Shown one piece after another: positions 9,325 to 18,107 of a DNA stretch of 64,000 bases. Made by a program: the position numbers and the translations under genes. Below the pieces are notes generated by a model. The model saw nothing but the letters and a program-made list of their open reading frames with translations. It did not search any database and was not told where the DNA came from. The stretch is from CAJQQY01 sp045106765 (GTDB taxonomy: Bacteria > Bacteroidota > Bacteroidia > Chitinophagales > Saprospiraceae). The stretch covers positions 9,776 through 73,775 of the forward strand of contig JBGCFD010000076.1 in NCBI GenBank assembly GCA_045106765.1, written 5' to 3'. How positions within the stretch are numbered: the first letter of the stretch is position 1; each line of letters opens with the position of its first letter.

Positions 9325-10191
9325 ATGAAATTACAAAATCGATTTTTACTTTTTTACTGCTTATGTTTTACTGCTTTGTTTTTACAAAGTTGTGGAACTA
9401 GTGAGGAGGTAAGGTCAATAGAAATACAACCTGTTTGGTCAGATGAATTTGATTACGAAGGTCTTCCTGATTCCAATAAATGGAGTTATGATGTTGGAGA
9501 TGGGTGTCCAAAAGTTTGTGGCTGGGGAAATAATGAATTAGAATATTACAAATCTAATTCATTAAAAAACTCCAGAGTAGAAAATGGTATTTTGACTATT
9601 GAAGCACATAGAGAAGATTTTGATAACAAAACATTTACATCCGCTAGATTAGTAAGTAAATACAAAGGTGATTGGTTGCATGGGAAAATAAAAATTCGTG
9701 CTAAAACTGCTTCAGGGCTTGGAACCTGGTCAGCTATCTGGATGCTTCCAACAGATAATGAATATGGAACTTGGCCAAACAGCGGAGAGATTGATATCAT
9801 GGAGCATGTTGGCTATAACCCAGATACTGTTTTTGGGACAGTTCACACAAAATCTTTTAACCACATGATTGGAACAGAAGTAGGAGATAATCTTTTTGTT
9901 TCTGATGCGGATGAAGTGTTTCACATTTACTCAGTTGAATGGGATAAAGATAAAATTGATTTTTTCATTGATGATCAAAAGTATTTCACTTTCAAAAATG
10001 AAAATAAAACATTTGCTGAATATCCTTTTGACAAAAAATTTCATTTAATTTTGAACCTTGCAGTCGGTGGAAATTGGGGCGGAAAAATGGGGGTGGATGA
10101 TTCGGTTTTTCCTCAAAAAATGCAAGTTGATTATGTTAGAGTGTATGATTTAAACCAAAAGGACGAGACCGAATTTTTATCGAAAAAATAG
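9325..10191 (+). CDS. GH16 endo-beta-1,3-glucanase (laminarinase-type) lipoprotein
   Basis: A 288-aa predicted endo-acting beta-glucanase anchored by lipobox FLQSC (Cys23). Residues 35-278 form one GH16 jelly roll: VWSDEFDYEGLPDSNKW, CGWGNNELEYY, GTWSAIWMLP and the catalytic GEIDIMEHVG. In that ExDxxE motif Glu155 should be the nucleophile and Glu160 the acid/base. The spacing EIDIME is typical of laminarinases rather than kappa-carrageenases. It lies 18 bp after the PKD lipoprotein. Substrate is inferred from family and context. Confidence 0.9.
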   Translation: MKLQNRFLLFYCLCFTALFLQSCGTSEEVRSIEIQPVWSDEFDYEGLPDSNKWSYDVGDGCPKVCGWGNNELEYYKSNSLKNSRVENGILTIEAHREDFDNKTFTSARLVSKYKGDWLHGKIKIRAKTASGLGTWSAIWMLPTDNEYGTWPNSGEIDIMEHVGYNPDTVFGTVHTKSFNHMIGTEVGDNLFVSDADEVFHIYSVEWDKDKIDFFIDDQKYFTFKNENKTFAEYPFDKKFHLILNLAVGGNWGGKMGVDDSVFPQKMQVDYVRVYDLNQKDETEFLSKK

Positions 10192-10242
10192 ATTGTTTTA
10201 ACTGAACTATTTCAATTAGATTAACCATTAAAATTCTAAGTA

Positions 10243-11451
10243 ATGAAAAATAATATTCCATTTTTATTTCTATTGATCACTTCAATATTTCTAATTTCTT
10301 CCTGTGGAAAAGATGATGACGGTGGAGATGGAGGCAACGGCGGAGGAACATCAGCAACAAAAATTACGATTTCTCCAGTTTCAAAATTTGAAGGAGATGC
10401 TAATTCTACTTTTGATTTCAAGGTGCGACTTTCTCAATCTAGTTCTGATGTGGTGACAGTAGATTTTACAACGAGTGATAGATCAGCAGTTGCGGTGGAA
10501 GATTATATTGCTCAAAATGGGACACTTACTTTTTCAGGAACTACTGAGCAAATTATTTCTGTAGAAATTGTTGCTGATACTTTAAGTGAAGGCGATGAAG
10601 AATTTGAAATTCAATTATCAAATCCAACTAACGCAAGTTTGGAAGATGAAAGTGAAATTGGAACTATCCGAAATGATGATACTTATTTGCCAATAGATGA
10701 TGATGGATATTCCACTCCAAATTCATACGCTGGAATGACTTTAGTTTGGGCGGATGAATTTAATGGAAACGAAATTAATTTAGATGATTGGACGCACGAA
10801 ATAGGTACCGGAAGCGGTGGCTGGGGAAATAATGAATTACAATATTACACTAGCGATTCAGATAATTCATACATCTCCGATGGTAAATTAATTATTGAAG
10901 CCAAAGAGCAAAACATTTCAGGAAGCAATTATTCATCTGCAAGAATGATCACAGCTGGGAAAAAGGAATTTATTTACGGAAGAGTTGATGTACGTGCTAA
11001 ATTACCAGAAGGACAAGGAATCTGGCCAGCGATTTGGATGTTAGGTGCTGATATTTTTACTGATGGATGGCCAGCTTGTGGTGAAATAGATATTATGGAA
11101 TTAGTTGGACATGAACCCAACAAAATACATGGTACTGCTCATTGGGGAAATCAAGGAAATCCAAGTACGCATCAAGGAAATGCTTATACCTTGTCAGGAG
11201 GAAGTAAATACTCAGATGAATTTCATGTATTCAGTATTATTTGGGATAATAATACGATCAAATGGTTAATGGATGATCAGCAATATTTTTCTATTACTGA
11301 TGCAAATGTAACCAATACAGCTTATCCGTTTAATGACAATTTCTTCTTTATTCTAAATGTTGCAGTTGGTGGAAATTGGCCAGGAAGTCCTGATAACTCG
11401 ACTGTTTTTCCTCAGAGAATGTATGTGGATTATGTGCGGGTTTTCCAATAG
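10243..11451 (+). CDS. Calx-beta plus GH16 endo-beta-glucanase lipoprotein
   Basis: A 402-aa lipoprotein (lipobox LISSC, Cys21) with an Asp/Gly-rich linker at 24-36. A Calx-beta module covers about 40-146 (SVEIVADTLSEGDEEFEIQL). The GH16 catalytic domain covers about 165-402, with motif GEIDIMELVG (Glu281, Asp283, Glu286). It shares the laminarinase-like features of its neighbour (GGWGNNELQYYTSDS, GIWPAIWMLGAD) but is not a close duplicate. Having two GH16 enzymes suggests division of labour, for example on linear and branched glucan. The Calx-beta module may bind calcium or act as a surface spacer. Confidence 0.9.
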   Translation: MKNNIPFLFLLITSIFLISSCGKDDDGGDGGNGGGTSATKITISPVSKFEGDANSTFDFKVRLSQSSSDVVTVDFTTSDRSAVAVEDYIAQNGTLTFSGTTEQIISVEIVADTLSEGDEEFEIQLSNPTNASLEDESEIGTIRNDDTYLPIDDDGYSTPNSYAGMTLVWADEFNGNEINLDDWTHEIGTGSGGWGNNELQYYTSDSDNSYISDGKLIIEAKEQNISGSNYSSARMITAGKKEFIYGRVDVRAKLPEGQGIWPAIWMLGADIFTDGWPACGEIDIMELVGHEPNKIHGTAHWGNQGNPSTHQGNAYTLSGGSKYSDEFHVFSIIWDNNTIKWLMDDQQYFSITDANVTNTAYPFNDNFFFILNVAVGGNWPGSPDNSTVFPQRMYVDYVRVFQ

Positions 11452-11508
11452 GAAGATTTAACTTTTATTTATTACGTAGCTAATTTTTCAAAAAACATAG
11501 AATCAATC

Positions 11509-13821
11509 ATGAAACGTTTTTCAATTTCCCTATTTTTATTAATTGCAATTTCTGGATTCTTATATCAGAGTTGTAATCCAAATGATAGTAAAGATATTCA
11601 AGTACAAGAAGCGACTATTCCAAGTCAATATTCTTCAACTGAAATTTCCAAAAAGGTCAAGGAGATTATGGCTAAAATGGAATTGGTGGATAAAGTGGGT
11701 GAGATGACTCAATTGTCAATTGATATGATTTCTGCAGGTGCTCCATATAATTTGGAAGAACCGCATCGATTAGATGAGAAAAAATTAAAAGAAATTTTAA
11801 TTGATTACCGAGTTGGTTCAATGTTAAATGTAGGTGGTCATGCTTATACACAAGATCATTGGCATAAAATAATTAATCGAATTCAAGAAATAGCAACCAA
11901 AGAAAAGCCAACAGGGATTCCTGTTTTATATGGAATTGATGCTATTCATGGAATGAATTATACGACTAATGGAACGTTGTTTCCGCAAGAAATCAACCTT
12001 GCTGCTTCATGGAATCCTTCCCTTGCAACTCAAATGGGAGAAATCTCAGCCTATGAAACTAGAGCATCAGGTATTCCTTGGAATTTTTCCCCAGTATTGG
12101 ATATTGGGCGTGATCCTCGTTGGTCAAGATTTTGGGAAACTTTCGGAGAAGACCCTCTTTTAGCAACTCAAATGGGGGAAGCAATCATTAAAGGTTACCA
12201 AGGGGATGACATTGGGAATCCTGAAAAAGTGGCAGCTTGTATGAAACATTTTTTGGGATATAGTAGTCCTAGAACTGGAAAAGATAGAACACCTGCTTTT
12301 ATACCGGAGCGTCAAATGAGAGAATTTTATTTGCCGATGTTTGAAAAAGCAATTGAAATAGGAGCAGCAACTGTTATGATTAATTCAGGAGAAATAAATG
12401 GTATTCCTGTCCACGCTAATGCTAATATTCTTAAAGATTTATTGCGAGATGAACTTGGATTTAAAGGAGTTGCGGTTACAGATTGGGAAGACATTATTTA
12501 TCTTCATTCAAGACATCGGGTTGCAAAAGATTATAAAGAAGCCATCAAAATGGCCATTAATGCCGGTGTTGATATGAGCATGGTTCCAATGGATACCAAT
12601 TTTCCAAAATTACTGAAAGAGTTAGTAGAAGAAGGTGAAGTTCCGATGAGCAGAATTGACGAAGCGGTAGAAAGAATATTGACCGTAAAACTGCAATTAG
12701 GTTTATTTGATACTCCAATTCATGCGAAGGAAAATTATCCTAAATTTGCTTCTGCAGAGCATATTGAAGCAAGTTTGAAATCAGCAGAGGAGAGTATTAC
12801 TTTGTTGAAAAACAATGATGATATTTTACCCTTGGCTAAAAATTCGAAAGTTTTAATTACAGGGCCAACAGCAAATTCAATTCTAGCTTTAAATGGTGCT
12901 TGGGGAAGAACTTGGCAAGGAACGGAAATGAAATGGCATTCTGAGGAGAAGAAAACAATTGTAACCGCATTAGAGGATAAATTAGGGAAAGCAAATGTAA
13001 ATTTTGTGGAAGGAGCGTCTATTGAAAAAAATGTTAATATCACAAAAGCTGCTGCTGCTGCAAAAAATGCTGATGTAGCTATTGTTTGCTTAGGAGAAAT
13101 GCCATACACAGAAAAACCTGGAGATATTGATGATTTGGATTTGCCAAAAGCACAAATGGATTTAGTTCGAGAAGTAGCCAAAAGTGGTAAGCCAGTTATC
13201 ATTATTTTAGTAGGAGGTCGTCCAAGAGTTTTTAATGAAGTGGAAGGTTTAGCGGCAGGAGTAATTCAATCTTATTTACCAGGAGATGAAGGTGGACGTG
13301 CAATTGCAAATGTATTGTTAGGTGATGTTAACCCTAGTGGTAAATTACCTTATACTTACCCTCGGTATTCTAACTCTTTATTGACGTACGATCATAAAGG
13401 TACAGACCTGATTAAGAAAGATTTTAGTTGGAATGCTTTTGAGCCACAGTATGAATTTGGACATGGATTAAGTTATACATCGTTTGAATATTCTAATTTG
13501 AAAGTAGCTGAAAAAATGGGAATGGATGATGAGTTGACCGTTTCTGTAACAGTAAAAAATACTGGAGATAGAGATGGAAAAGAAGTCGTTCAATTATTTA
13601 TTTCTGATAAAGTAGCATCAATTACACCACCTGTAAAAAGACTTCGAGGCTTTGAGAAAGTAATGTTGAAAAAAGGAGAAAGTAAAGTAATTTCTTTTTC
13701 AATTAAGGCAGCTAATTTAGCATTTGTTGGAATTGAAAATAAATGGATTACTGAACCTGGTGAATTTGAAGTAAACGTGGGTGGAGAAAAAGCGACTTTT
13801 TATTTAGGTGAAGAGAAATAA
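11509..13821 (+). CDS. bglX: GH3 beta-glucosidase lipoprotein (BglX-like)
   Basis: A 770-aa exo-acting beta-glucosidase that should release glucose from the oligosaccharides made by the GH16 enzymes. The signal peptide ends at lipobox YQSC (Cys22). The GH3 TIM barrel contains YGIDAIHGMNY, the Lys-His substrate-binding pair in AACMKHFLGYSS (246-247) and the nucleophile Asp325 in VAVTDWEDII. The GH3-C sandwich follows (ESITLLKNNDDILPLAKNSK), then a fibronectin-III-like tail (VSVTVKNTGDRDGKEVVQLF). Length and layout match BglX. It is the last gene before a strong terminator. Confidence 0.93.
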   Translation: MKRFSISLFLLIAISGFLYQSCNPNDSKDIQVQEATIPSQYSSTEISKKVKEIMAKMELVDKVGEMTQLSIDMISAGAPYNLEEPHRLDEKKLKEILIDYRVGSMLNVGGHAYTQDHWHKIINRIQEIATKEKPTGIPVLYGIDAIHGMNYTTNGTLFPQEINLAASWNPSLATQMGEISAYETRASGIPWNFSPVLDIGRDPRWSRFWETFGEDPLLATQMGEAIIKGYQGDDIGNPEKVAACMKHFLGYSSPRTGKDRTPAFIPERQMREFYLPMFEKAIEIGAATVMINSGEINGIPVHANANILKDLLRDELGFKGVAVTDWEDIIYLHSRHRVAKDYKEAIKMAINAGVDMSMVPMDTNFPKLLKELVEEGEVPMSRIDEAVERILTVKLQLGLFDTPIHAKENYPKFASAEHIEASLKSAEESITLLKNNDDILPLAKNSKVLITGPTANSILALNGAWGRTWQGTEMKWHSEEKKTIVTALEDKLGKANVNFVEGASIEKNVNITKAAAAAKNADVAIVCLGEMPYTEKPGDIDDLDLPKAQMDLVREVAKSGKPVIIILVGGRPRVFNEVEGLAAGVIQSYLPGDEGGRAIANVLLGDVNPSGKLPYTYPRYSNSLLTYDHKGTDLIKKDFSWNAFEPQYEFGHGLSYTSFEYSNLKVAEKMGMDDELTVSVTVKNTGDRDGKEVVQLFISDKVASITPPVKRLRGFEKVMLKKGESKVISFSIKAANLAFVGIENKWITEPGEFEVNVGGEKATFYLGEEK

Positions 13822-13840
13822 ATTGATTTTATAAAAAGTA

Positions 13841-13879
13841 AAAAAGCCAAATATTTCAAGTTGAAATATTTGGCTTTTT
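13841..13879. terminator. Perfect bidirectional terminator ending the glucan locus
   Basis: AAAAAGCCAAATATTTCAA (13841-13859) and its exact reverse complement (13861-13879) are separated by one G. The stem has A-rich and T-rich ends on both strands. It serves the + strand GH3 gene and the convergent minus-strand gene. Confidence 0.85.
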
Positions 13880-13895
13880 ACATTTATATGTGGAC

Positions 13896-14552
13896 TTATT
13901 TTTTCCTTTTATTTTTAATCAACGCTAATTGATTCTTGAAATCTTGATTATCAGGGTGTCTTCGAAGTAACTCCTCTGCAAAAGAAAGCGCCTTATCATA
14001 TTTTTTCTTTTTAATATACTTCTTTACTCTTTTTTCCACTTTTGCATCAGTATCGCAATATTCATTATTGGTAGCATATTTAAAAGCTGATTTCTCTAAG
14101 ACCAATAAATCTGCATCAGGATAGTAAGAATCACTTTTAGTAATTAATGAAAAGCCAACAGTTAAATCCATTTCAGATTTTCTTGCCCAAGCTTTCCAAT
14201 TGTCTTTTGTGGAATCCAAGAAGCGGGATAATTTATCTTCGATACCCATTCCCAATTTATTGGAGAATTCATAATTTTCCAACTTTCCATCTTTACTGAT
14301 GTTGAGTTTTATTTTTGAAAGTCCAACTCGACAGTTGTCAAAAGCTTCTTTAGGATAACTCATATCTTTTTTAAATAATTCAATGAAGGCATCAGATCCG
14401 CCTTGGAATCGGTTATCCAAAACATAATAAAATGAGGTTACATCATCTTTTAAAATTTCTTTGGTATCAGCGTTATCTCTTGTAGAGTTAAAAAATGAGG
14501 AAAGTGTCAATACACAAACTAGCCCTAGCGTGGTTAAAAAATTGTTTCTCAT
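13896..14552 (-). CDS. Exported TonB-C-terminal-like protein with short TPR-like tail
   Basis: A 218-aa protein with an N-terminal hydrophobic segment (FLTTLGLVCVLTLSSFFN), so probably exported. The middle (YPKEAFDNCRVGLSKIKLNI, then SKDGKLENYEFSNKLG) resembles the TonB C-terminal fold, where an energy-transducing protein would contact TonB boxes. A basic repeat-like C-terminus (KYIKKKKYDKALSFAEELLR) looks like one TPR. It lacks the usual proline-rich spanner of a full TonB. The exact role is unknown. Confidence 0.55.
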   Translation of the reverse strand: MRNNFLTTLGLVCVLTLSSFFNSTRDNADTKEILKDDVTSFYYVLDNRFQGGSDAFIELFKKDMSYPKEAFDNCRVGLSKIKLNISKDGKLENYEFSNKLGMGIEDKLSRFLDSTKDNWKAWARKSEMDLTVGFSLITKSDSYYPDADLLVLEKSAFKYATNNEYCDTDAKVEKRVKKYIKKKKYDKALSFAEELLRRHPDNQDFKNQLALIKNKRKK

Positions 14553-14578
14553 GGTTGTAATAAATTGGTTATATAAAA

Positions 14579-15400
14579 TTAAAATCGGTTTAAAGCCTCA
14601 ATAAAAGATTGAGCATGGAAGGTAGACTGAAGGGGGATATTTTGATCGATTTTGGCTACCCATTTTATTCCGCTAATTGCGTTGGTCAGCCAAATTTCCT
14701 CAAATTTTTTTAAGTGGGTTAATTTGATTGGGTTTTCTTGAATGATATAATTTTTTTCAGCTGCAATTTCCAGAATCGTTTTTCGCATCGTTCCTGCAAC
14801 ACAACCTCCTGATAGCGATGGAGTTATGATTTTATTTTTTTGAATAAAAAAAATATTTGAACTGCTCGCTTCTGAGATTTGATCCTTATCATTCAATAAT
14901 AAAACATCATCCAAATTTCGTTCCTGTTTATTTAAGCCTGCCAAAATATAAGGTGAACTATTACAAGTTTTGAAATTTGAAATTTTGGAACATGGTAATT
15001 TGACTTCATCAAAAATACCAATTTTCAATCCTTTTCTATTGAGCGAAAAGCTGGGGGAGGAGAGTGGAGAAGCTGAAATCAAAAATTGAGGACGATTATT
15101 TTTAGGAGTGTAAAGTCCTCCTTTTGATCGAAAAACGGTAATTCGAATTCGTGCATTTCCAGTCGCTATTTTTTTGATTTCTTTTTTGAAAAAAGTTAAG
15201 GTATATTTTTTAGGAACTTTATATTTAAAAAAATGTAAACCTTGTAACAATCTATTTACATGGTTTTCCAGAAATAGAATTTTCCCTTCTGACATTCTGA
15301 TCGTTTCAAATAATGCATCTCCGTAAAGAAATGCTCGATTCTGACTATCAAAAATAGTTTGATCAGAAGAGAAGATTTTACCATTATAATTGATATTCAT
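14579..15400 (-). CDS. Class IV PLP-dependent aminotransferase / aminodeoxychorismate lyase-like
   Basis: A 273-aa fold-type IV PLP enzyme related to PabC, D-amino-acid and branched-chain aminotransferases. Characteristic segments are FLYGDALFETIRMSEGKILF at the N-terminus, the probable PLP-lysine region in NFKTCNSSPYILAGLNKQE, and the cofactor-binding ISEASSSNIFFIQ followed by GCVAGTMRKTILEIA. Substrate specificity cannot be decided from sequence; folate-pathway lyase or amino-acid transaminase are both possible. It stands alone on the minus strand. Confidence 0.8.
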   Translation of the reverse strand: MNINYNGKIFSSDQTIFDSQNRAFLYGDALFETIRMSEGKILFLENHVNRLLQGLHFFKYKVPKKYTLTFFKKEIKKIATGNARIRITVFRSKGGLYTPKNNRPQFLISASPLSSPSFSLNRKGLKIGIFDEVKLPCSKISNFKTCNSSPYILAGLNKQERNLDDVLLLNDKDQISEASSSNIFFIQKNKIITPSLSGGCVAGTMRKTILEIAAEKNYIIQENPIKLTHLKKFEEIWLTNAISGIKWVAKIDQNIPLQSTFHAQSFIEALNRF

Positions 15401-15426
15401 TTTATGTGTGGTGCATCAGTTGATTG

Positions 15427-15496
15427 GAAAATCAGGAAATTAGTCGAGCAGAATTCCAAATTTAGGTTTCATATCTCGCCTGATTTCCTAATTTTC
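15427..15496. repeat. Imperfect hairpin between the aminotransferase and membrane-protein genes
   Basis: Left arm 15427-15448 (GAAAATCAGGAAATTAGTCG, then AG) pairs with 15475-15496 with about four mismatches. It lies just downstream of the minus-strand membrane-protein gene, so it may act as its terminator, although a clean T-tract is missing. Confidence 0.45.
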
Positions 15497-15517
15497 TATT
15501 TTCCCAATTAATTAAAT

Positions 15518-15952
15518 TTAATACCAACCAGCTCCATGTTTTCCCCAAGGAATTCCTCCAAGCAAAGACAATAAACCAATCAGAAAAAATATCCATGTAA
15601 ATTTAAATTTAGCTTTGGACTCCGTTTTTCTTTTCGCAGTTGAATAGCCAATGGTGATAAAAATGATTCCTAAAATCATTGCAGGAAGGTGTGCAAAAAC
15701 GAAATACCGATGAACTGGATCTTCTTTCCATCCTTCGGGAAATAAAAGTCTATCACTAATCAACAAAAGCACGATTCCCAAAATCAATTGAATGTGAGAA
15801 CTAATCAAAGTGAAAAGTGCCAATTTTTTATCTTGAGCAGTATATTCTTTATTGGACATCCATTTTGAAAATGCAGTAAAAATAGTAACTAAAAGTAGTC
15901 CTAAAATTACCCATCGATTGATAGAATGTAAATGTTTAACGATACTATACAT
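15518..15952 (-). CDS. Small four-helix membrane protein, haem-b-like
   Basis: A 144-aa integral inner-membrane protein with four predicted TM helices: HSINRWVILGLLLVTIFTAF, FTLISSHIQLILGIVLLLIS, YFVFAHLPAMILGIIFITIG and FKFTWIFFLIGLLSLLGGIP. Histidines at helix starts (KHLHSINRW, SSHIQL, FAHLPAM) could ligate haem, which is why such proteins are often named cytochrome b-like in Bacteroidota. No redox partner is adjacent. Function is unproven. Confidence 0.6.
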   Translation of the reverse strand: MYSIVKHLHSINRWVILGLLLVTIFTAFSKWMSNKEYTAQDKKLALFTLISSHIQLILGIVLLLISDRLLFPEGWKEDPVHRYFVFAHLPAMILGIIFITIGYSTAKRKTESKAKFKFTWIFFLIGLLSLLGGIPWGKHGAGWY

Positions 15953-16054
15953 GATGTTTTTTTTTGAAAGTTAAAATTGAAGTGGTTTGTTTTGAAAACT
16001 CAAGAAAGGCAATTTTTACTTTTAAAAAAAATGTTTTACTGTATTTAAACAAAA

Positions 16055-16086
16055 AGCGATGTTAGCCTGTACGAGCTAACATCGCT
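16055..16086 (-). terminator. Rho-independent terminator of the arsenosugar gene pair
   Basis: AGCGATGTTAGC (16055-16066) pairs perfectly with GCTAACATCGCT (16075-16086) around an 8-nt loop. Read on the minus strand the stem is followed by CTTTTTGTTT. It lies 44 bp beyond the arsS stop. Confidence 0.85.
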
Positions 16087-16129
16087 ACTGAAAATCAAAT
16101 TTTTATTTACTGATTACCAGTTTTTTATT

Positions 16130-17203
16130 TTAGGAAATTTCACCACCACAACTTGATCCTGCGCCTGCTGTACATCCATAACAATGTTGATTTAACACTA
16201 CATTTCTTTCTTTTAATGCTTCTAAATCAAAATCATTAATATGTTGAGATTTGGTAGCTGCCACTTTTAAATCTAGCATTTGATTAAAATCACAATCATA
16301 AACAAATCCTTCCCAACTGATCGAAATTGTATTTCGACACATCAATCCCATGATAGTTCCTGGATTAAATGCATCTACTAATTTTTGCATATACTCTTCA
16401 TAATTTCCAGATTCTAAAAGATAATCTAAAAACCGAGCTATAGGCAAGTTGGTGATAGCAAATAAATTATGGAAAACTATATCGTATTTTCTTTTCAATT
16501 GACGCTTAAATTCTGCTTCCAAAGTTGCTTGTGACCCAGGTAGAAATGCGCCTGAAGGATTAAAGACTAAATCTAATTTCAGGTCGCTTCCTTCTTGTCC
16601 ATAGCCAACTTCATTAAGTAATTTGAGTGCTTCAATCGAGTCTTCAAAGACACCATCACCACGTTGACTATCCGTTCTACTTTTGCTAAAATAAGGCAAT
16701 GAAGAAACAATATGAACTTTATGTTTCGCCAAAAATTCTGGCAGGTCGCTATATTTTGCATGCGCTTTGATAATGGTCAAATTACATCGATCAATTACTT
16801 GTTTTCCTAATTTTGTACATTCTTCAACAAACCATCTAAAGTGAGGATTCATCTCTGGGGCACCTCCAGTAATATCAACGGTATGAATGGTCGGAACACT
16901 TGCAATGATTTCTAAACATCTTTCCAAAGTTGCTTTGTCCATATTCTCTTCCTTCCTATCTGGCCCAGCATCAACATGGCAATGAGCGCAAGTTTGGTTA
17001 CATAATTTTCCAATATTGAGTTGAAAAATTTCTAAAGTTGAAGGAGTTAAAACAGGAAAACCATTGTCACTTAACTTCTCAGAAAAATTAGGGAATTTAG
17101 CATCTACTATCTCTTTTCCATTTAAAACTTTTAACTGGAAAAATGAATCAGACAAATTATTACCAGTTCTTTTTAAAGTTTTACCTTTTTGTTTTATCGC
17201 CAT
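16130..17203 (-). CDS. arsS: Arsenosugar-biosynthesis radical SAM protein ArsS
   Basis: A 357-aa radical SAM enzyme. The [4Fe-4S] site is CNQTCAHCHVDAGP (CxxxCxxC). The radical-SAM glycine motif DITGGAPEMNPHF follows, and the C-terminal DUF3641-type Cys-rich domain ends in CYGCTAGAGSSCGG. That combination identifies the family that joins a SAM-derived deoxyadenosyl group to dimethylarsinous acid on the way to arsenosugars. Some relatives carry selenocysteine in the C-terminal motif; here it is cysteine. It lies 89 bp downstream of its peroxidase-like partner. No arsenite methyltransferase gene (arsM) is in the window. Confidence 0.88.
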   Translation of the reverse strand: MAIKQKGKTLKRTGNNLSDSFFQLKVLNGKEIVDAKFPNFSEKLSDNGFPVLTPSTLEIFQLNIGKLCNQTCAHCHVDAGPDRKEENMDKATLERCLEIIASVPTIHTVDITGGAPEMNPHFRWFVEECTKLGKQVIDRCNLTIIKAHAKYSDLPEFLAKHKVHIVSSLPYFSKSRTDSQRGDGVFEDSIEALKLLNEVGYGQEGSDLKLDLVFNPSGAFLPGSQATLEAEFKRQLKRKYDIVFHNLFAITNLPIARFLDYLLESGNYEEYMQKLVDAFNPGTIMGLMCRNTISISWEGFVYDCDFNQMLDLKVAATKSQHINDFDLEALKERNVVLNQHCYGCTAGAGSSCGGEIS

Positions 17204-17292
17204 ATTATTATTTAATTTCTATTTTTTTAACACTATTCTTTTTATATAATTAATTGGAAATCAATTAGTTATGTGTTGGTGATAAGGAGTAT

Positions 17293-17631
17293 TTACATGG
17301 TGAGTTTTTTAACTTTATTCATCATCTGAACGCCATAAACTAATGTTGCACCACTTTGGATAGCAGCAGCCACATGTACAGCTTCCATCATTTGTTCTTC
17401 GTCAGCTCCTTTTTTCAAACAGTCTGAAGAGTAGGCATCAATACAATATGGACATTTTACAGTATGAGAAACGGCCAAAGCAATCAAAGCTTTTTCACGT
17501 TCAGTCAAAGCTCCTTCTTGAAAAACTGAACCATAATAATCAAAGAATTTTTTTCCATATTCTTCTTGCCATTCAGTAATATTTCCAAATTTTTTAAGAT
17601 CATCAGGGTTGAAATAACTGTCTTTATTCAT
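17293..17631 (-). CDS. Arsenosugar-associated peroxidase-like protein (AhpD/CMD family)
   Basis: A 112-aa all-helical protein of the carboxymuconolactone-decarboxylase/AhpD superfamily. It has the redox CxxC in VKCPYCIDAYSSDCLKKGA and the family helix EAVHVAAAIQSGATLVYG. The subgroup recurrently sits beside ArsS-type radical SAM proteins, exactly as here. Its precise role in arsenosugar synthesis is not established. It is upstream of arsS on the same strand and presumably co-transcribed. Confidence 0.85.
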   Translation of the reverse strand: MNKDSYFNPDDLKKFGNITEWQEEYGKKFFDYYGSVFQEGALTEREKALIALAVSHTVKCPYCIDAYSSDCLKKGADEEQMMEAVHVAAAIQSGATLVYGVQMMNKVKKLTM

Positions 17632-17994
17632 ATCATATTTATTTTAAAAATTTAAAATGCGATTTTTTCTACTAATGTTTATAGTATTGTAAGTTTAATT
17701 CAGTTTTTTTGTCCTAACTGTTTTGAAAAGGACATTTAGCAAAAAGCCTAACATAAAATTACTCCCTTACTTATTTACGTACAATTAAGTAAGTTTGGTT
17801 TTTTTTGAAGGCTCAATAGTTTGGTTTTGTCAGAAAAGAATAAACTACTGGACATGAGATAAAAAGAATGGAGTATTTATACATATACAGAGTTGAGATA
17901 TTCAATTTTTTAGAGTCTACCATAATATTTGTTTCAATGCTCAATACCAAAAATCTCATATCTAGAAATTTGAGAAAGTGATTTATTATTAATA
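17632..17994. other. Gene-free stretch upstream of the arsenosugar pair
   Basis: About 360 bp of AT-rich DNA holding the divergent upstream regions of the arsenosugar genes (minus) and the pyrophosphatase (plus). I see no convincing ORF or RNA gene. A fold-back element begins at its right edge. Confidence 0.5.
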
Positions 17995-18077
17995 AAGTTG
18001 TTTTAAAATGTCTAGCTGACCTACGCAATAACCACAAGCTTTTCCGCTCGGTTTCAGTAGACATTTTAAAACAACTT
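17995..18077 (+). repeat. MITE-like fold-back element, short copy (83 bp)
   Basis: Perfect 19-bp terminal inverted repeats AAGTTGTTTTAAAATGTCT (17995-18013) and complement (18059-18077) enclose a core with AGCTGACCTACGCA and CCGCTCGGTTTCAG. The same termini and core recur at 59603-59765, where an extra nested hairpin is present. No transposase is encoded. It ends 30 bp before the start of the pyrophosphatase gene, so it forms part of that gene's leader or promoter region. Confidence 0.8.
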
Positions 18078-18107
18078 CAATTTAAAAACAAAGAAAGAAT
18101 TTTAAAT

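Noticed and set aside
12735..13202. 155-aa minus-strand ORF within the GH3 gene
   Set aside because: Lies fully antisense to a well-supported GH3 domain with all motifs intact.
17813..18064. 83-aa minus-strand ORF upstream of ppa
   Set aside because: Its N-terminal part lies in the short fold-back element and the rest has no protein-like pattern.
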